From assembly GCF_001553115.1 (NCBI RefSeq), contig NZ_KQ960154.1, positions 1-63,311 of the forward strand: DNA of 63,311 nucleotides, given 5' to 3'. Shown here piece by piece: positions 48,612 through 58,206 of the stretch. A program made the position numbers and the translations under genes. The DNA comes from Aedoeadaptatus coxii (lineage in GTDB: Bacteria; Bacillota; Clostridia; Tissierellales; Peptoniphilaceae). Positions within the stretch are counted from its first letter, which is position 1. Each line of letters starts with the position of its first letter. Below the pieces are notes generated by a model. It was not told where the DNA came from, did no database searches, and saw only the letters and a list, made by a program, of their open reading frames with translations.

Positions 48612-50269
48612 TATTTGTAGAGCAAATATGCTTGGCGCTCAGCTTTAAATGCGTTGACGTCTTTTTCGTATGCTTTGACGATCTCTTCCGGAGATTTACG
48701 GGCTCTAAAGAGGTTCGCAATTTCTTCGGAACCTTGAATTAAATAAAACATGGAGTAGGGTTTTTTACATTCCGGCACGTTCATGGGTCGCATTTGATTG
48801 GCGATGGCCAGGGTGTAAATTCCCGTTCGCGCCGGGTTAAAGCTGTGCCAATCTGTTACCTTAAGGCGAACGCCTCCTCGATTGCCCTTCGGTGCCGGAA
48901 TGAAACGCACGCCGGGAAGGCCCGCCGCGTTTAAACGTCTGGCATAGTCATTGGAATCGAGGTTTTTGCCGCCGACCCAGCGGAAGTATTCGCTTTGGCC
49001 GATGCCCGTTTGCTCGCCGCTTCCCGTGGCCGAGTATAAAAAGGCGCTTTCGAGATTCGGAATGTTCGGGCTGGTTTGAGCAAAGGGTAGCCCCGTGTCT
49101 TGCCACACCATGTTTCGCGTCCAGTTTTTCATGGTGACGACGGTAAGATCGGCGCCGATTTCCCGATTAAAGAACTTTCCGAGTTCGCCGACGGTCATGC
49201 CGTGGGTCATAGGGAGTTTGTCGATACCTACAAAGCTTTTAAATCGCGTTTCCCTCAAAAAGCCTTCGACGATGGTGCCACCCAAGGGATTGGGGCGATC
49301 CAAGACCGCGATGGGAATGTTATTTTCTTTCGCCGCCACCATGGCGTTTTGCAGCGTGGAAATATAGGTGTAGGTTCTCGCGCCGATATCCTGCATATCG
49401 TAAACCAGTACGTCTACATTTTGAAGCATTTCCCTCGAAGGTTTCCGCGTCGGCCCGTAAAGGCTGTAGACGGGAAGGTTCATTTTTTGATCGAAGTAGC
49501 TCTTGACGTATTTCCCCGCTTCCTGCTTGCCGTCTAAACCGTGTTCCGGGCTGTAAAGAGCCACGAGTTTGGTCTTCGGATAAGCTTTTAACTTTTCCGC
49601 CACGGGTACGCCGTTTGCATCGACGCCGGTTTGATTGGTAATAAGGCCCACCCGCTTGCCGTCAATAAGGCTTGCGTATTCTGTAAAGAGTCGCTCGTTG
49701 CCGAGAACGACGCGGCCTTTTATGTCAGGTGTTTTTTGCGCCTCGGGCATCGGCACAACTTCATTGGGTTTTTCAGGTTTCGATGGCGTCGTCGTAATAA
49801 GGGCTTCGTTTTTATTGCGGTCGTAATCCACGGCAAAACCTAATATTTCTCCCATGCTGCGAAGCTTGAAATAGTTGAAGCCTCGAATATTATAGGTTTC
49901 CTCAATAATATCCACCGGATAATCGCCTTTTACGCGAACATTCATGGTCTTTAAGATCGCCCTTTCTCGCGCGCCGCCTATATTGTCGCCTTTAAAACTT
50001 TTGTAGCGTCCCTTTCTATCCATGGTAATGGTTTGGCTGTCCCCTGTAACGGAAAAATCGACTTTTCCCTCCAGTGCCTTGGCGAGATCGCGCAAGCGGT
50101 AGTAGTTGTAGCCTTCGATATTATATCCTCTTACATCGGTAAGCTTGCCGTCTACCCGAAGTTTTTGCGGGCTCTTTATGCCCTGCGCGCTCTTCGCTTC
50201 CGAAAGATTCGGAAAAAACGCCAAACACAAAATCAGTGTAAGTATTCCAAAATGCTTTAATCCTTTCAT
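48611..50269 (-). CDS. namZ: NamZ-like exo-beta-N-acetylmuramidase (DUF1343) with copper-amine-oxidase-N-like domain
   Basis: NamZ removes terminal MurNAc from peptidoglycan chains. A signal peptide (MKGLKHFGILTLILCLAFFP, cleaved near SEA) is followed by a copper-amine-oxidase-N-like domain with two YNYYRLRDL-type repeats (about 50-150). The DUF1343 domain (about 190-552) has GLITNQTGVDANG, LYSPEHGLDGKQEAG, VYDMQDIGARTYTYISTLQ and LDRPNPLGG. The stop lies next to a cell-wall amidase, so both act outside the cell on peptidoglycan. No murein-recycling genes are adjacent. Confidence 0.88.
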   Translation of the reverse strand: MKGLKHFGILTLILCLAFFPNLSEAKSAQGIKSPQKLRVDGKLTDVRGYNIEGYNYYRLRDLAKALEGKVDFSVTGDSQTITMDRKGRYKSFKGDNIGGARERAILKTMNVRVKGDYPVDIIEETYNIRGFNYFKLRSMGEILGFAVDYDRNKNEALITTTPSKPEKPNEVVPMPEAQKTPDIKGRVVLGNERLFTEYASLIDGKRVGLITNQTGVDANGVPVAEKLKAYPKTKLVALYSPEHGLDGKQEAGKYVKSYFDQKMNLPVYSLYGPTRKPSREMLQNVDVLVYDMQDIGARTYTYISTLQNAMVAAKENNIPIAVLDRPNPLGGTIVEGFLRETRFKSFVGIDKLPMTHGMTVGELGKFFNREIGADLTVVTMKNWTRNMVWQDTGLPFAQTSPNIPNLESAFLYSATGSGEQTGIGQSEYFRWVGGKNLDSNDYARRLNAAGLPGVRFIPAPKGNRGGVRLKVTDWHSFNPARTGIYTLAIANQMRPMNVPECKKPYSMFYLIQGSEEIANLFRARKSPEEIVKAYEKDVNAFKAERQAYLLYK

Positions 50270-50357
50270 CGTCCACTCCTTTCGTAACTATTATAAATTG
50301 CAACACGGCAAAAATCTTTTTTTCCGCCTATATGTCTTTAATTTGAAACAATGATAC

Positions 50358-50389
50358 AAAAAAAGAAGGGGCGCACCCCTTTCTTTTTG
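50358..50389. terminator. Bidirectional terminator
   Basis: AAAGAAGGGG-CGCA-CCCCTTTCTTTTT; ends the marR-like gene on the minus strand. Confidence 0.85.
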
Positions 50390-50392
50390 ATT

Positions 50393-50899
50393 CTATTTCA
50401 GTTTGGCGAGACGTTGCTCTTCTTTTCTGGCAAGGCGTTGCTCGTCCTGAATATTTCTTACTTTTTCCGATTGATTAAACAAGGATTCGATAATTTCCAT
50501 TGATTTTAATAAAAATCTCAGATCGCCGTCGGTTAAGTGATCTCCCAACTTATCGTAAAGCGGCGCGACGATACTTGAAAATTCGTCGATGTATTTTTCT
50601 CCCTGTTCCGTTAAGTACACATGGACGATTCGCGAATCTGTAACGGAGCGCTCCCGATAAACATAGCCTTTGCGTTCGAGTACGGTGCAAATTTTTGAAA
50701 TATTGCCGTGATCTCGATGTAGGGATCTGGCGATGGAGCGAATGGATGTGTCGTCTAATGAATCGATTTTTCCCAAGACGAGTAATTGCAACTGCGTCAA
50801 CCCGTAGTTTTCGGAAAAGTAATCCATCAGTGACATCTTTGTGTCGTTTGCTTCTTTTAACAGATTCCAATAGGTCCATAAAAATTCTCTGGCCTTCAT
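50393..50899 (-). CDS. MarR family transcriptional regulator
   Basis: The 168-residue protein has the MarR winged helix: GLTQLQLLVLGKIDSL, SIRSIARSLHRDHGNISKICTVLERKGYVYRE and the wing VTDSRIVHVYLTEQG. The C-terminal helix ends in a Lys/Glu-rich repeat (RLARKEEQRLAKL). It is a single gene with a terminator; its target may be itself or a distant operon. The ligand is unknown. Confidence 0.9.
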   Translation of the reverse strand: MKAREFLWTYWNLLKEANDTKMSLMDYFSENYGLTQLQLLVLGKIDSLDDTSIRSIARSLHRDHGNISKICTVLERKGYVYRERSVTDSRIVHVYLTEQGEKYIDEFSSIVAPLYDKLGDHLTDGDLRFLLKSMEIIESLFNQSEKVRNIQDEQRLARKEEQRLAKLK

Positions 50900-51051
50900 A
50901 GCTATCCTCCTTTTGCGCTGGTAATGGCCATTTATAATTGGTTATTGATTATACTTATCAGATTTATTATACCACATTTTCTTTGTTACTTTACCAAATA
51001 ATCTGTTTTCTTTTACATGTTTTTAAATCTAAATTTTCTATCCATTTTTAT

Positions 51052-51079
51052 AAAAAAAGAGCTGACATGCAGCTCTTTT
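51052..51079 (-). terminator. Terminator of the suf operon
   Basis: On the minus strand AAAAGAGCTG-CATGT-CAGCTCTTTTTTT, at the end of sufU. Confidence 0.9.
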
Positions 51080-51504
51080 CATGCTTCTAAAATGTTTTTC
51101 AGCGTATACCAGGGAAGCACGGCACATTTTACCCGAGCGGGTAATTTGGAAATGCCCTCAAATGCCATGGCATCTTCCAACGCGTCCTGTTCTTCTTCTG
51201 TAATGGAAACGCCTTTGATCATGCCGATAAAGGTATCGGCTAAATGGATCGCCTCTTCCCGCGTCTTGCCTCTAACGGTGTCGATCATGATCGAGGTGGA
51301 GGCTTGGGAAATGGCGCAGCCGACGCCGGTATAGGAAAGATCCTTCAGCGTGTCGCCGTCCATTTTAATTTGCAGCGTAATTTCGTCGCCGCAGCTGGGA
51401 TTGTGGCCCAATTCTTTGTAGTCGGGATTTTCTAAATCCCCTTTGTTATGCTCGCTTCTGGATTCTTCCATAATGAGCGTGGTGTAAATATCATCGAGTG
51501 CCAA
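51079..51504 (-). CDS. sufU: SufU, zinc-dependent sulfur transfer protein
   Basis: SufU accepts persulfide sulfur from SufS and passes it on to the SufBCD scaffold. The 141-residue product has the zinc ligands Cys38 and Asp40 (NPSCGDE), Cys63 (GVGCAIS) and Cys127 (RVKCAVLPW). It has the insertion relative to IscU that marks SufU. It overlaps sufS by 14 nt and is the last gene of sufCBDSU. Confidence 0.95.
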   Translation of the reverse strand: MALDDIYTTLIMEESRSEHNKGDLENPDYKELGHNPSCGDEITLQIKMDGDTLKDLSYTGVGCAISQASTSIMIDTVRGKTREEAIHLADTFIGMIKGVSITEEEQDALEDAMAFEGISKLPARVKCAVLPWYTLKNILEA

Positions 51505-52744
51505 GACCCATCAACCTCCTTACTTCATCGAGACTTTTTATAAAGTAATCGACTTCTTCGATGGTGTTATATACGGCAAAAGATGCTCGGCAGGAAAAAT
51601 GAATGCCGAAGCTTCGATGCAAGGGTTGGGCACAGTGGTGACCGCTGCGAATGGCGATGCCCTTGGAATCTAAAATCGACGCCACATCGTGGGGGTGTAT
51701 CTCTTTAAAGTTAAAGGTGATGAGGCCGCCGCGAGGATTGGTCGGCTTGGAAAGAATGGTAATATCGTCCATGTCTTTCATGTGATCGTAGGCGTAATCG
51801 GTAAGATAGCTTTCGTATTCGTGGATTTTATCCAAACCGATAGCGTTTAAATAATCGATGGCCACAGGTAAACTGGCAGCCGCCCCAACATCTTGAGTGC
51901 CTGCTTCAAAACGGGCCGGCGCTTGTTGGAAGGTGGTGTGGTCTTCGTACACGTATTCGATCATGTCGCCGCCATACATATAGGGCTTCATGGCATTTAA
52001 GCGTTCCAACTTACCGTAAACGGCGCCGGCACCCATGGCGGCGAGCATTTTGTGGCCGCTAAACACGTAGAAATCGCAGTCCAGGTCTTTGACGTCCACG
52101 GGCATATGGGGAGCCGCTTGGGCACCGTCTACAACGGCGACGCCTTCCGGGCTCACTTTGCGCAAGTGGGCGATCATTTTTTTCACTTCGGGCATGGTGC
52201 CGAGAACATTGGAACACTGGGTAATGGCTAAAATTTTCGTCTTCGCCGTTACCTTTTCTTCCACTTCCGAACAGGGAATTTCCTTGTTTTCGTCGATGTA
52301 GAGGTAACGAAGGGTAGCGCCTGTCTTTTCAGCCGCATATTGCCAGGTAACGAGGTTAGCGTGGTGTTCCATAATGGAAATCACGATCTCATCGCCGGGT
52401 TTTAAGTTTTCGAGGGCGTAACTGTAGGTAATCAGATTGAGCCCTTCGGTAGCGTTTCGCGTAAAGATAATTTCCGCAGATTCCCGCGCACCGATAAAGT
52501 TTTTAACCGCTTCCCGCGCCCCTTCGTACACTTCCGTAGCCGCCATGGAAAGGCGGTGGGCGCCGCGGTGGGGCCCGCCGTTATGATAGCGATAGTAATC
52601 GCTCATGGCATCGATGACGACTTTCGGTTTTTGGGTCGTGGCAGCGGAATCTAAATAAACGAGGGGCTTGTCTTTTTGGGATAATTCCAAATAAGGGAAG
52701 TCCTTACGAATTTCTTTTATTTCGCTAGGCTGTAACATGTTCAC
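51491..52744 (-). CDS. sufS: Cysteine desulfurase SufS
   Basis: SufS is a PLP enzyme that takes sulfur from cysteine as a persulfide. The 417-residue protein has the PLP lysine Lys232 (FSGHKMLA) and the catalytic Cys371 (SGHHCAQP), typical of group II desulfurases with a short active-site loop. AATTQKP and EHHANLVTWQ are also conserved. It overlaps sufD by 20 nt and sufU by 14 nt. A start at the third codon is possible. Confidence 0.96.
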   Translation of the reverse strand: MNMLQPSEIKEIRKDFPYLELSQKDKPLVYLDSAATTQKPKVVIDAMSDYYRYHNGGPHRGAHRLSMAATEVYEGAREAVKNFIGARESAEIIFTRNATEGLNLITYSYALENLKPGDEIVISIMEHHANLVTWQYAAEKTGATLRYLYIDENKEIPCSEVEEKVTAKTKILAITQCSNVLGTMPEVKKMIAHLRKVSPEGVAVVDGAQAAPHMPVDVKDLDCDFYVFSGHKMLAAMGAGAVYGKLERLNAMKPYMYGGDMIEYVYEDHTTFQQAPARFEAGTQDVGAAASLPVAIDYLNAIGLDKIHEYESYLTDYAYDHMKDMDDITILSKPTNPRGGLITFNFKEIHPHDVASILDSKGIAIRSGHHCAQPLHRSFGIHFSCRASFAVYNTIEEVDYFIKSLDEVRRLMGLGTR

Positions 52745-53744
52745 GTCTCCTCAAAATAGTTTCCAGTTCTTTATAAATGAGTTCCCGCTCTTCATCGTAA
52801 ACTACCGCGTCGATCACCGGCGCAAATTTCGCATCGACGATCATGCGCTCAGCGGTTTTTTCGTCGAAACCGCGGGTGAGGAAGTAAAAGAGCATATCTT
52901 GATCGATTCTTCCGGCGCTGGCAGCGTGATTACCCTCTACGTCGTCTTCGTGACTTAATAGGGCGGGTACGGAAAGGCTTCTCGCCGTGGAATCCAATAA
53001 AATAGCAAATTCTTCTTCGTTGCCGCGGCTGTGTTTGCTGCCTTCCAAAAAGTCGATACGACTTTTAAATACTTTGTAGGCATTTTCCATTAACGCACCG
53101 TCTACGACGAGATTGGATGTGGTGTCCACCCCTTCGTGTACCATATCGTAAAGCAAATCGTAAGATTGCCCGCCTTTTCCAAGATAGATGGACTGAATAT
53201 TGCCGAGGGCGTGTTCGCCTTTCAAATAGCATTTCACATTACTGGTTTCGTCGCCGTCGCCCATGTGGAACACGTAACAATCCAACTTTCCACCTTCTTC
53301 TACGACGGCGGCAATGGAAAGATAGTTGGCCACTTGGCTCTTATCCATGTTGACGAAATAAAGGCGCGCTACGGCGTTTTTCTTAACGTGAATACGCACA
53401 AGGGCGGAGCGATAACCGGCATTTTTTTCCGATGCGAAATAGCCGGTGAGACGGGCGTTTGTCGCTACATTGAAATCCAACGTGACGATTTCGTCGCGAT
53501 CGCCGTCTAATCTGTGAACGCCCAGATCTTTTGCGCAGGTTATATTATATTGCTTGGCAATAGTGGAGCTTGTGTCGTGAAGTTCCACCATTTCCGGGCT
53601 GATGCCGTAGTCGTAATTTTTAAAGACGTCGTCGGCTATAACTTCTTCGTCACCCTTAACGTCGGCGCCTTCGATGTCCGCTTCATTTACTTTTAAATAA
53701 GAGTACGTTTTATAATCTAAAATATTTCCTTTGTGTGCCTTCAT
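52725..53744 (-). CDS. sufD: SufD, Fe-S scaffold subunit
   Basis: SufD forms the SufBC2D scaffold with SufB. The 339-residue protein has the beta-helix region with a C-terminal SRGNEEEFAILLDSTARSLSVPALLSHEDDVEGNHAASAGRIDQD segment (positions about 240-284). That segment includes the conserved HAASAG motif and the tail FYFLTRGFDEKTAERMI. It is shorter than E. coli SufD, lacking much of the N-terminal helical part. The start shares a base with the sufB stop (TAATG). Confidence 0.93.
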   Translation of the reverse strand: MKAHKGNILDYKTYSYLKVNEADIEGADVKGDEEVIADDVFKNYDYGISPEMVELHDTSSTIAKQYNITCAKDLGVHRLDGDRDEIVTLDFNVATNARLTGYFASEKNAGYRSALVRIHVKKNAVARLYFVNMDKSQVANYLSIAAVVEEGGKLDCYVFHMGDGDETSNVKCYLKGEHALGNIQSIYLGKGGQSYDLLYDMVHEGVDTTSNLVVDGALMENAYKVFKSRIDFLEGSKHSRGNEEEFAILLDSTARSLSVPALLSHEDDVEGNHAASAGRIDQDMLFYFLTRGFDEKTAERMIVDAKFAPVIDAVVYDEERELIYKELETILRRREHVTA

Positions 53745-55168
53745 TAGCCGATGCTCCCTTCTAATTCCAAGGAGATGAGGTTGTTCATTTCAACGGCGTA
53801 TTCCAAAGGCAATTCTTTGGCGATAGGATCGGCAAAGCCGCGCACTACCGTCGCCCGCGCTTCTTCCTCGGAAATTCCCCGCGTCATTAAATAGAAAATA
53901 ACTTCGTCGGAAATCCGACCGATTTTCGCTTCGTGTCCGAAGTCGACGTCGCGATTGTTAATGTCGATGGCGGGAATCGTATCTTGACGGGATAAATTAT
54001 CGAGCATAAGGGATTCACAGGATACCGTGGATTTCGTACCCTTGGCATTGTCGGTTACTTTGACGAGGCCGCGATAAACGCCGATCCCTCCACCTTTCGA
54101 AATGGATTTCGATTGGATGGAGCTCTTGGTGTTGTTGGCAGCGTGAATAACCTGCGCCCCCGTATCGATGTTTTGGCCGGCGCCGGCAAAACTGATGCCG
54201 GTGTATTCGTTTTGCGCTCCGTCTCCTGCGAGAACGCTCATGGGATAGAGCATGCTCACTTTGGAACCGAAGGATCCGGATACCCATTGGATCTTGCCGT
54301 TTTTGCCGACGATGGCGCGTTTCGTATTTAAGTTATACATATTCCGCGACCAGTTTTCGATGGTGGAATAACGCAAGGTGGCATCGTCTTTTACAAAAAG
54401 CTCGACGGCACCGGCGTGCAGGTTCAACGCATTGTATTTCGGAGCGGAACAGCCTTCAATAAAGTGGCATTTCGCGCCCTTTTCAATAATAATCAGCGTG
54501 TGTTCAAACTGTCCGGCGCCCGGCGCATTTAATCTAAAATAGGATTGCAAGGGCACATCGACATCGACACCTTCCGGCACGTAGACGAAGCTTCCCCCGC
54601 TCCATACCGCGTAGTGCAGCGCCGCATACTTATGCAGATTCGGATTGATGCACTTGCCGAAATATTCTTTTACAATGTCTTCGTATTCGTGGAGACCGGT
54701 TTCAAAATCGGTATAAACGACCCCTTGATCCAATAAATGTTGTTGAATGCTGTGGTAAACCACTTCCGAGTCGTATTGTGCGCCGACGCCTGAAAGCATG
54801 GATTCTTTTTCCGCTTCGGGAATGCCCAGAGAGTCGAAGGTTTTACGAATTTCTTCGGGTACGTCGTTCCAGTCTGCAGCGAGATCGGCATCGGGACGGA
54901 TATAGGTAATGACCTTGTCCATATCCACTTCGCTAAGATCCGGACCCCATTCGGGATTGGACTTTTCGTTGAAGATTTTAAGAGCTTCCAAACGCTTTTC
55001 GAGCATCCACGCCGGCTCATTTTTTTCTTCCGAAATTTGGCGTACGATGGATTCGTTTAAACCTTGTTCCGTTTTTTTCCGATAGGTAAAAGGATTCCGT
55101 TCGTCGTAAATCCCCCGATCCATCTCTTGGATTTCAGTCTTTTTTCTTATCTTACGCATTTTGCTCAT
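53744..55168 (-). CDS. sufB: SufB, Fe-S scaffold subunit
   Basis: SufB is the main cluster-assembly subunit of the SufBC2D complex. The 474-residue protein has WSGGSFVYVPEGVDVDVPLQ, HFIEGCSAPKY (containing a conserved Cys), the C-terminal NRDVDFGHEAKIGRIS and YLMTRGISEEEA. Length matches Bacillota SufB. It overlaps sufC by 17 nt and is coupled to sufD. Confidence 0.96.
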   Translation of the reverse strand: MSKMRKIRKKTEIQEMDRGIYDERNPFTYRKKTEQGLNESIVRQISEEKNEPAWMLEKRLEALKIFNEKSNPEWGPDLSEVDMDKVITYIRPDADLAADWNDVPEEIRKTFDSLGIPEAEKESMLSGVGAQYDSEVVYHSIQQHLLDQGVVYTDFETGLHEYEDIVKEYFGKCINPNLHKYAALHYAVWSGGSFVYVPEGVDVDVPLQSYFRLNAPGAGQFEHTLIIIEKGAKCHFIEGCSAPKYNALNLHAGAVELFVKDDATLRYSTIENWSRNMYNLNTKRAIVGKNGKIQWVSGSFGSKVSMLYPMSVLAGDGAQNEYTGISFAGAGQNIDTGAQVIHAANNTKSSIQSKSISKGGGIGVYRGLVKVTDNAKGTKSTVSCESLMLDNLSRQDTIPAIDINNRDVDFGHEAKIGRISDEVIFYLMTRGISEEEARATVVRGFADPIAKELPLEYAVEMNNLISLELEGSIG

Positions 55169-55898
55169 CCTTAATCCAGCCGAAACCTTCCGCTTCGATT
55201 CGATCGATGATTTCGTCGCCGCCTTCTTTTACGATCTTTCCGTCGCTTACGACGTGAACAAAATCCGGTTGAATTTCTTTTAAAATTTCTCTGTGGTGGG
55301 TGATGATAATCGCCGAGCGTTCGCCGTCTAAATATTCTTTTAAGCCGCGGCTTACAGTAGCGACGGCGTCTACGTCGAGACCGGAGTCCGTTTCATCTAG
55401 AATGGCCAGTTTCGGTTCGAGCATAAGAAGCTGTAAAATCTCAGTCTTTTTGCGCTCGCCGCCGGAAAAGCCCACATTTAAATAGCGCTCAGCATATTCC
55501 GGTTTCATGTCCAAAAGTTCCATTTTTTTCTTAAGCTCTTTTTTAAACTTAATAATGGAAGTCTTTTGGCCCCGTGCCAAAAGCGCTTGACGAATAAAGT
55601 TTTCCACACTGATGCCGGGAATTTCATAAGGGGTTTGGAAACTGAGGTAAAGGCCTTTTAAAGCGCGTTTATCTGTGGTTTCGTCGCTAATGTCTTCCCC
55701 TTCAAAGAATACTTTTCCTTCGGTCATGGTGTAGGCAGGGTTTGCCATGATTACGTTGGCTAAAGTAGATTTACCACTGCCGTTTGGGCCCATAATGACG
55801 TGTACTTCGCCTTTATTGACCGTTAAATTCATTCCCTTTAGGATTTCTTTTTCTGCAACTGAGGCGCGTACACCCTCAACTTTTAATAATGCATCCAT
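55152..55898 (-). CDS. sufC: SufC, Fe-S assembly ATPase
   Basis: SufC is the ABC-type ATPase that drives SufB-SufD conformational change. In the 248 residues Walker A is GPNGSGKST (37-45), the signature GFSGGERKKTEILQ, Walker B LAILDETDSGLDVD and the switch His ITHHR. It heads the sufCBDSU operon, with a GGAGG ribosome site and a promoter at 55948-55976. Confidence 0.96.
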   Translation of the reverse strand: MDALLKVEGVRASVAEKEILKGMNLTVNKGEVHVIMGPNGSGKSTLANVIMANPAYTMTEGKVFFEGEDISDETTDKRALKGLYLSFQTPYEIPGISVENFIRQALLARGQKTSIIKFKKELKKKMELLDMKPEYAERYLNVGFSGGERKKTEILQLLMLEPKLAILDETDSGLDVDAVATVSRGLKEYLDGERSAIIITHHREILKEIQPDFVHVVSDGKIVKEGGDEIIDRIEAEGFGWIKDEQNA

Positions 55899-55947
55899 TT
55901 ATTTTCATTTCCTCCATATATCCTATTGATCTTGTATGATATAAACA

Positions 55948-55976
55948 ACTATACCATGACGATGAAATAGCGTCAA
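55948..55976 (-). promoter_or_regulatory. Promoter of the suf operon
   Basis: Minus strand TTGACG (55976-55971), 17-bp spacer ending TGG, TATAGT (55953-55948): a near-consensus, extended -10 promoter. It is back-to-back with the mutY promoter. Confidence 0.85.
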
Positions 55977-55996
55977 TCGCCAGTATTTAACCTTTT

Positions 55997-56005
55997 TGTT
56001 ATAAT
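55997..56005 (+). promoter_or_regulatory. Extended -10 promoter of mutY (leaderless start)
   Basis: TGTTATAAT (TG at 55997-55998, TATAAT at 56000-56005) ends only 6 bp before the mutY ATG, so the transcript should begin at or next to the AUG. Confidence 0.7.
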
Positions 56006-56011
56006 ACCCAT

Positions 56012-57037
56012 ATGTGCATCAAATATAAAATCTTAAATTGGTATCGACCTCACGATCGCAACTTACCTTGGCGTCATACGAAAAATCCCTACGCCATATG
56101 GATCTCGGAAATTATGCTCCAACAAACTCAGGCCAATACAGTTATTCCCTATTACGAACGTTTTATGGAAACTTTTCCCACAGTAGACGATTTGGCACTG
56201 GGGGATGAAGAAATGCTTTTAAAGCTTTGGCAGGGTCTCGGCTATTATCGCCGGGCGCGTAATTTAAAGAAGGCGGCCCTAGTCATTCACGAAAAGGGCA
56301 TGCCTCAAACCTTTGAGGGTTTAAGAGAGCTTCCCGGCATCGGCGATTACACCGCCGCCGCCATTGCTTCCATCGCCTTCGACGAACCCGTGGCCGCCAT
56401 CGACGGCAATCTCCTTCGAATTTACAGCAGGCTTTACTGCGTCGATGACGTCATCGACAGGAGCAAGGGAAAAAATAAAATCTTCGCCCTCGCTAATAAA
56501 GATATTTCAAGGGAGCGGCCGGGGGATTTAAATCAGGCTATGATGGATCTCGGCAATAAAGTGTGTACGCCTGAAAATCCTCTCTGTCTTCTCTGCCCTT
56601 TGCGCGACGATTGCGCCGCCTTTAAAGAAGGCCGCGTGGCGGAGCTTCCCAAAAAAACGCCGAAAAAAAAGCAGACGCTTTTAGATTACACGCTGCTGCT
56701 TTTAGATTTGGATGATTCTTTTCTCTTGGAAAAACGGGAGACGGGCCTTTTACACGGTATGTGGGGTTTTCCCCTTCTCGAAAACCATTTGAAAACGGAA
56801 GATGTACAAAAGTATTTAACGGAGCGAAATGTTATGACGCGCTCTGTAGAAAACAGGGGAAGTTACCGACATATTTTCAGCCATCGCATCTGGAATATTA
56901 CCATCGTCTACGCCAAGGTCGACGCCCTCTTTGCAAAAGAGGAATCCGGCCTTTGGGTCGATAAAAAAGAACTTGAACGCTACGCCATACCATCGGCTTT
57001 TCAACCGGCACTGGAGGTTATCCATGGACTGGATTAA
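56012..57037 (+). CDS. mutY: A/G-specific adenine glycosylase MutY
   Basis: MutY removes adenine mispaired with 8-oxoguanine. The 341-residue protein has the HhH-GPD fold with catalytic Glu33 (SEIMLQQTQ) and Asp131 (AAIDGN), LPGIGDYTAAAI, and the 4Fe-4S ligands Cys185, Cys192, Cys195 and Cys201 (Cx6Cx2Cx5C). The NUDIX-like C-terminal domain that reads 8-oxoG occupies about 225-341. It has no ribosome site; a -10 box ends 6 bp before ATG. It diverges from the suf operon and overlaps the next gene by 14 nt. Confidence 0.95.
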   Translation: MCIKYKILNWYRPHDRNLPWRHTKNPYAIWISEIMLQQTQANTVIPYYERFMETFPTVDDLALGDEEMLLKLWQGLGYYRRARNLKKAALVIHEKGMPQTFEGLRELPGIGDYTAAAIASIAFDEPVAAIDGNLLRIYSRLYCVDDVIDRSKGKNKIFALANKDISRERPGDLNQAMMDLGNKVCTPENPLCLLCPLRDDCAAFKEGRVAELPKKTPKKKQTLLDYTLLLLDLDDSFLLEKRETGLLHGMWGFPLLENHLKTEDVQKYLTERNVMTRSVENRGSYRHIFSHRIWNITIVYAKVDALFAKEESGLWVDKKELERYAIPSAFQPALEVIHGLD

Positions 57038-57560
57038 AAACTACGAAGCTAAAAATAAAAAAGAGGCGGAGGACAAAGATCATTTGCTCCGCCTGGACGA
57101 ACGATTGATTTCCGTCGATCGGAGCGCCCCCTACCACTACACCACCTCGTCTATGGTGTTGGATCGGGAAAAAAATAAACTCCTCATGATCTATCACAAA
57201 ATCTATCGCTCCTGGTCGTGGCCCGGAGGCCATGTGGAGGAAGGAGAAGAGCTTTTTTACTCCGCACTTCGGGAACTCTACGAAGAGACCGGATTGCGCC
57301 GCGCCAAGCCCCTTTCCGAAAAGCCCATTGCCCTGGAGCTTATGCCCGTAGCATCTCACGAGCGAAAGGGCGAAAAAGTGGACAGTCATTTTCACATTAA
57401 TTTTTGCTTCGGATTTTGGGGCGAAGAAGGAGACACCCTTCTTCATCCCGATGAAAACAGAATGTGGGTGCCTGTAGATAAATTAGATGCTTTTGTAGCG
57501 GAAGACCATATGCTTCCCATTTATCGCGAGCTTCTCGAAAGGATGAGATCCTATGACTAA
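57024..57560 (+). CDS. NUDIX hydrolase
   Basis: The 178-residue protein has the full NUDIX box GGHVEEGEELFYSALRELYEETG at about 65-87, preceded by a beta strand with SWSWPGG. The substrate is unknown. The start chosen is ATG at 57024 with GGAGG 6 nt upstream; the longer in-frame extension lies within mutY. It is co-transcribed with mutY and the YoaK-like gene, overlapping both neighbours. Confidence 0.9.
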   Translation: MDWIKNYEAKNKKEAEDKDHLLRLDERLISVDRSAPYHYTTSSMVLDREKNKLLMIYHKIYRSWSWPGGHVEEGEELFYSALRELYEETGLRRAKPLSEKPIALELMPVASHERKGEKVDSHFHINFCFGFWGEEGDTLLHPDENRMWVPVDKLDAFVAEDHMLPIYRELLERMRSYD

Positions 57561-58206
57561 ACACTCGGAATCGCTCCTATTTGCCACACTGCTGACATTG
57601 GCAGGCGGCTTACAGGATACTTATTCTTACGCCCTTCGCGGTCACGTTTTTGTAAATGCTTTAACCGGCAATGTGGTGCTGTTGGCATTAAGTCTCGTCA
57701 ATGGAGATTTTATGCAAATTTCCCACTACCTCGTTCAGATTTTGGCCTTCGCTCTCGGCGTGTACTTATCGGCGCGGATTGTCTTTTCCGAACGCCATTT
57801 CTTCGGAATCCACTGGCAACCTTTCATTTTATTCGGCGAAGTCGTTACCCTTTTCGCCGTCGGTTTTTTACCTCACAACTTCGACAATCTCGCCAATTTT
57901 TTAATGGCCACCTGTTGCGGTATTCAGGTCAATACGTTCCGTAAATTTAAAGACATTAATTTTGCCACCACCATGTGCGTCGGAAATGTGCGCACTATTA
58001 TGCACCATCTCGCAGGCTTTCACCACACGAAAAAGCACGAACATCGCCACAGAAGCCGCACAGTCTTTTACATCGTCTTTGTCTTTTTCTTCGGCGCCAC
58101 CATCGGCAGCTTCTTTTTACCAATTTTAGGTATTCGCACCATTTGGATTTCGGCCCTGTTTTTGTTATTTGCCTTTATTCTGTTGCATATTGAACATAGG
58201 GCTTAA
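57553..58206 (+). CDS. YoaK family (DUF1275) membrane protein
   Basis: The 217-residue protein has six membrane helices with the DUF1275 signature LLTLAGGLQDTYSYALRGHVFVNALTGNVVLLAL near the N-terminus (positions about 13-46). The function of this family is unknown. It overlaps the NUDIX gene by 8 nt. Its stop is immediately adjacent to that of the convergent Spx/ArsC-like gene. Confidence 0.88.
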   Translation: MTKHSESLLFATLLTLAGGLQDTYSYALRGHVFVNALTGNVVLLALSLVNGDFMQISHYLVQILAFALGVYLSARIVFSERHFFGIHWQPFILFGEVVTLFAVGFLPHNFDNLANFLMATCCGIQVNTFRKFKDINFATTMCVGNVRTIMHHLAGFHHTKKHEHRHRSRTVFYIVFVFFFGATIGSFFLPILGIRTIWISALFLLFAFILLHIEHRA

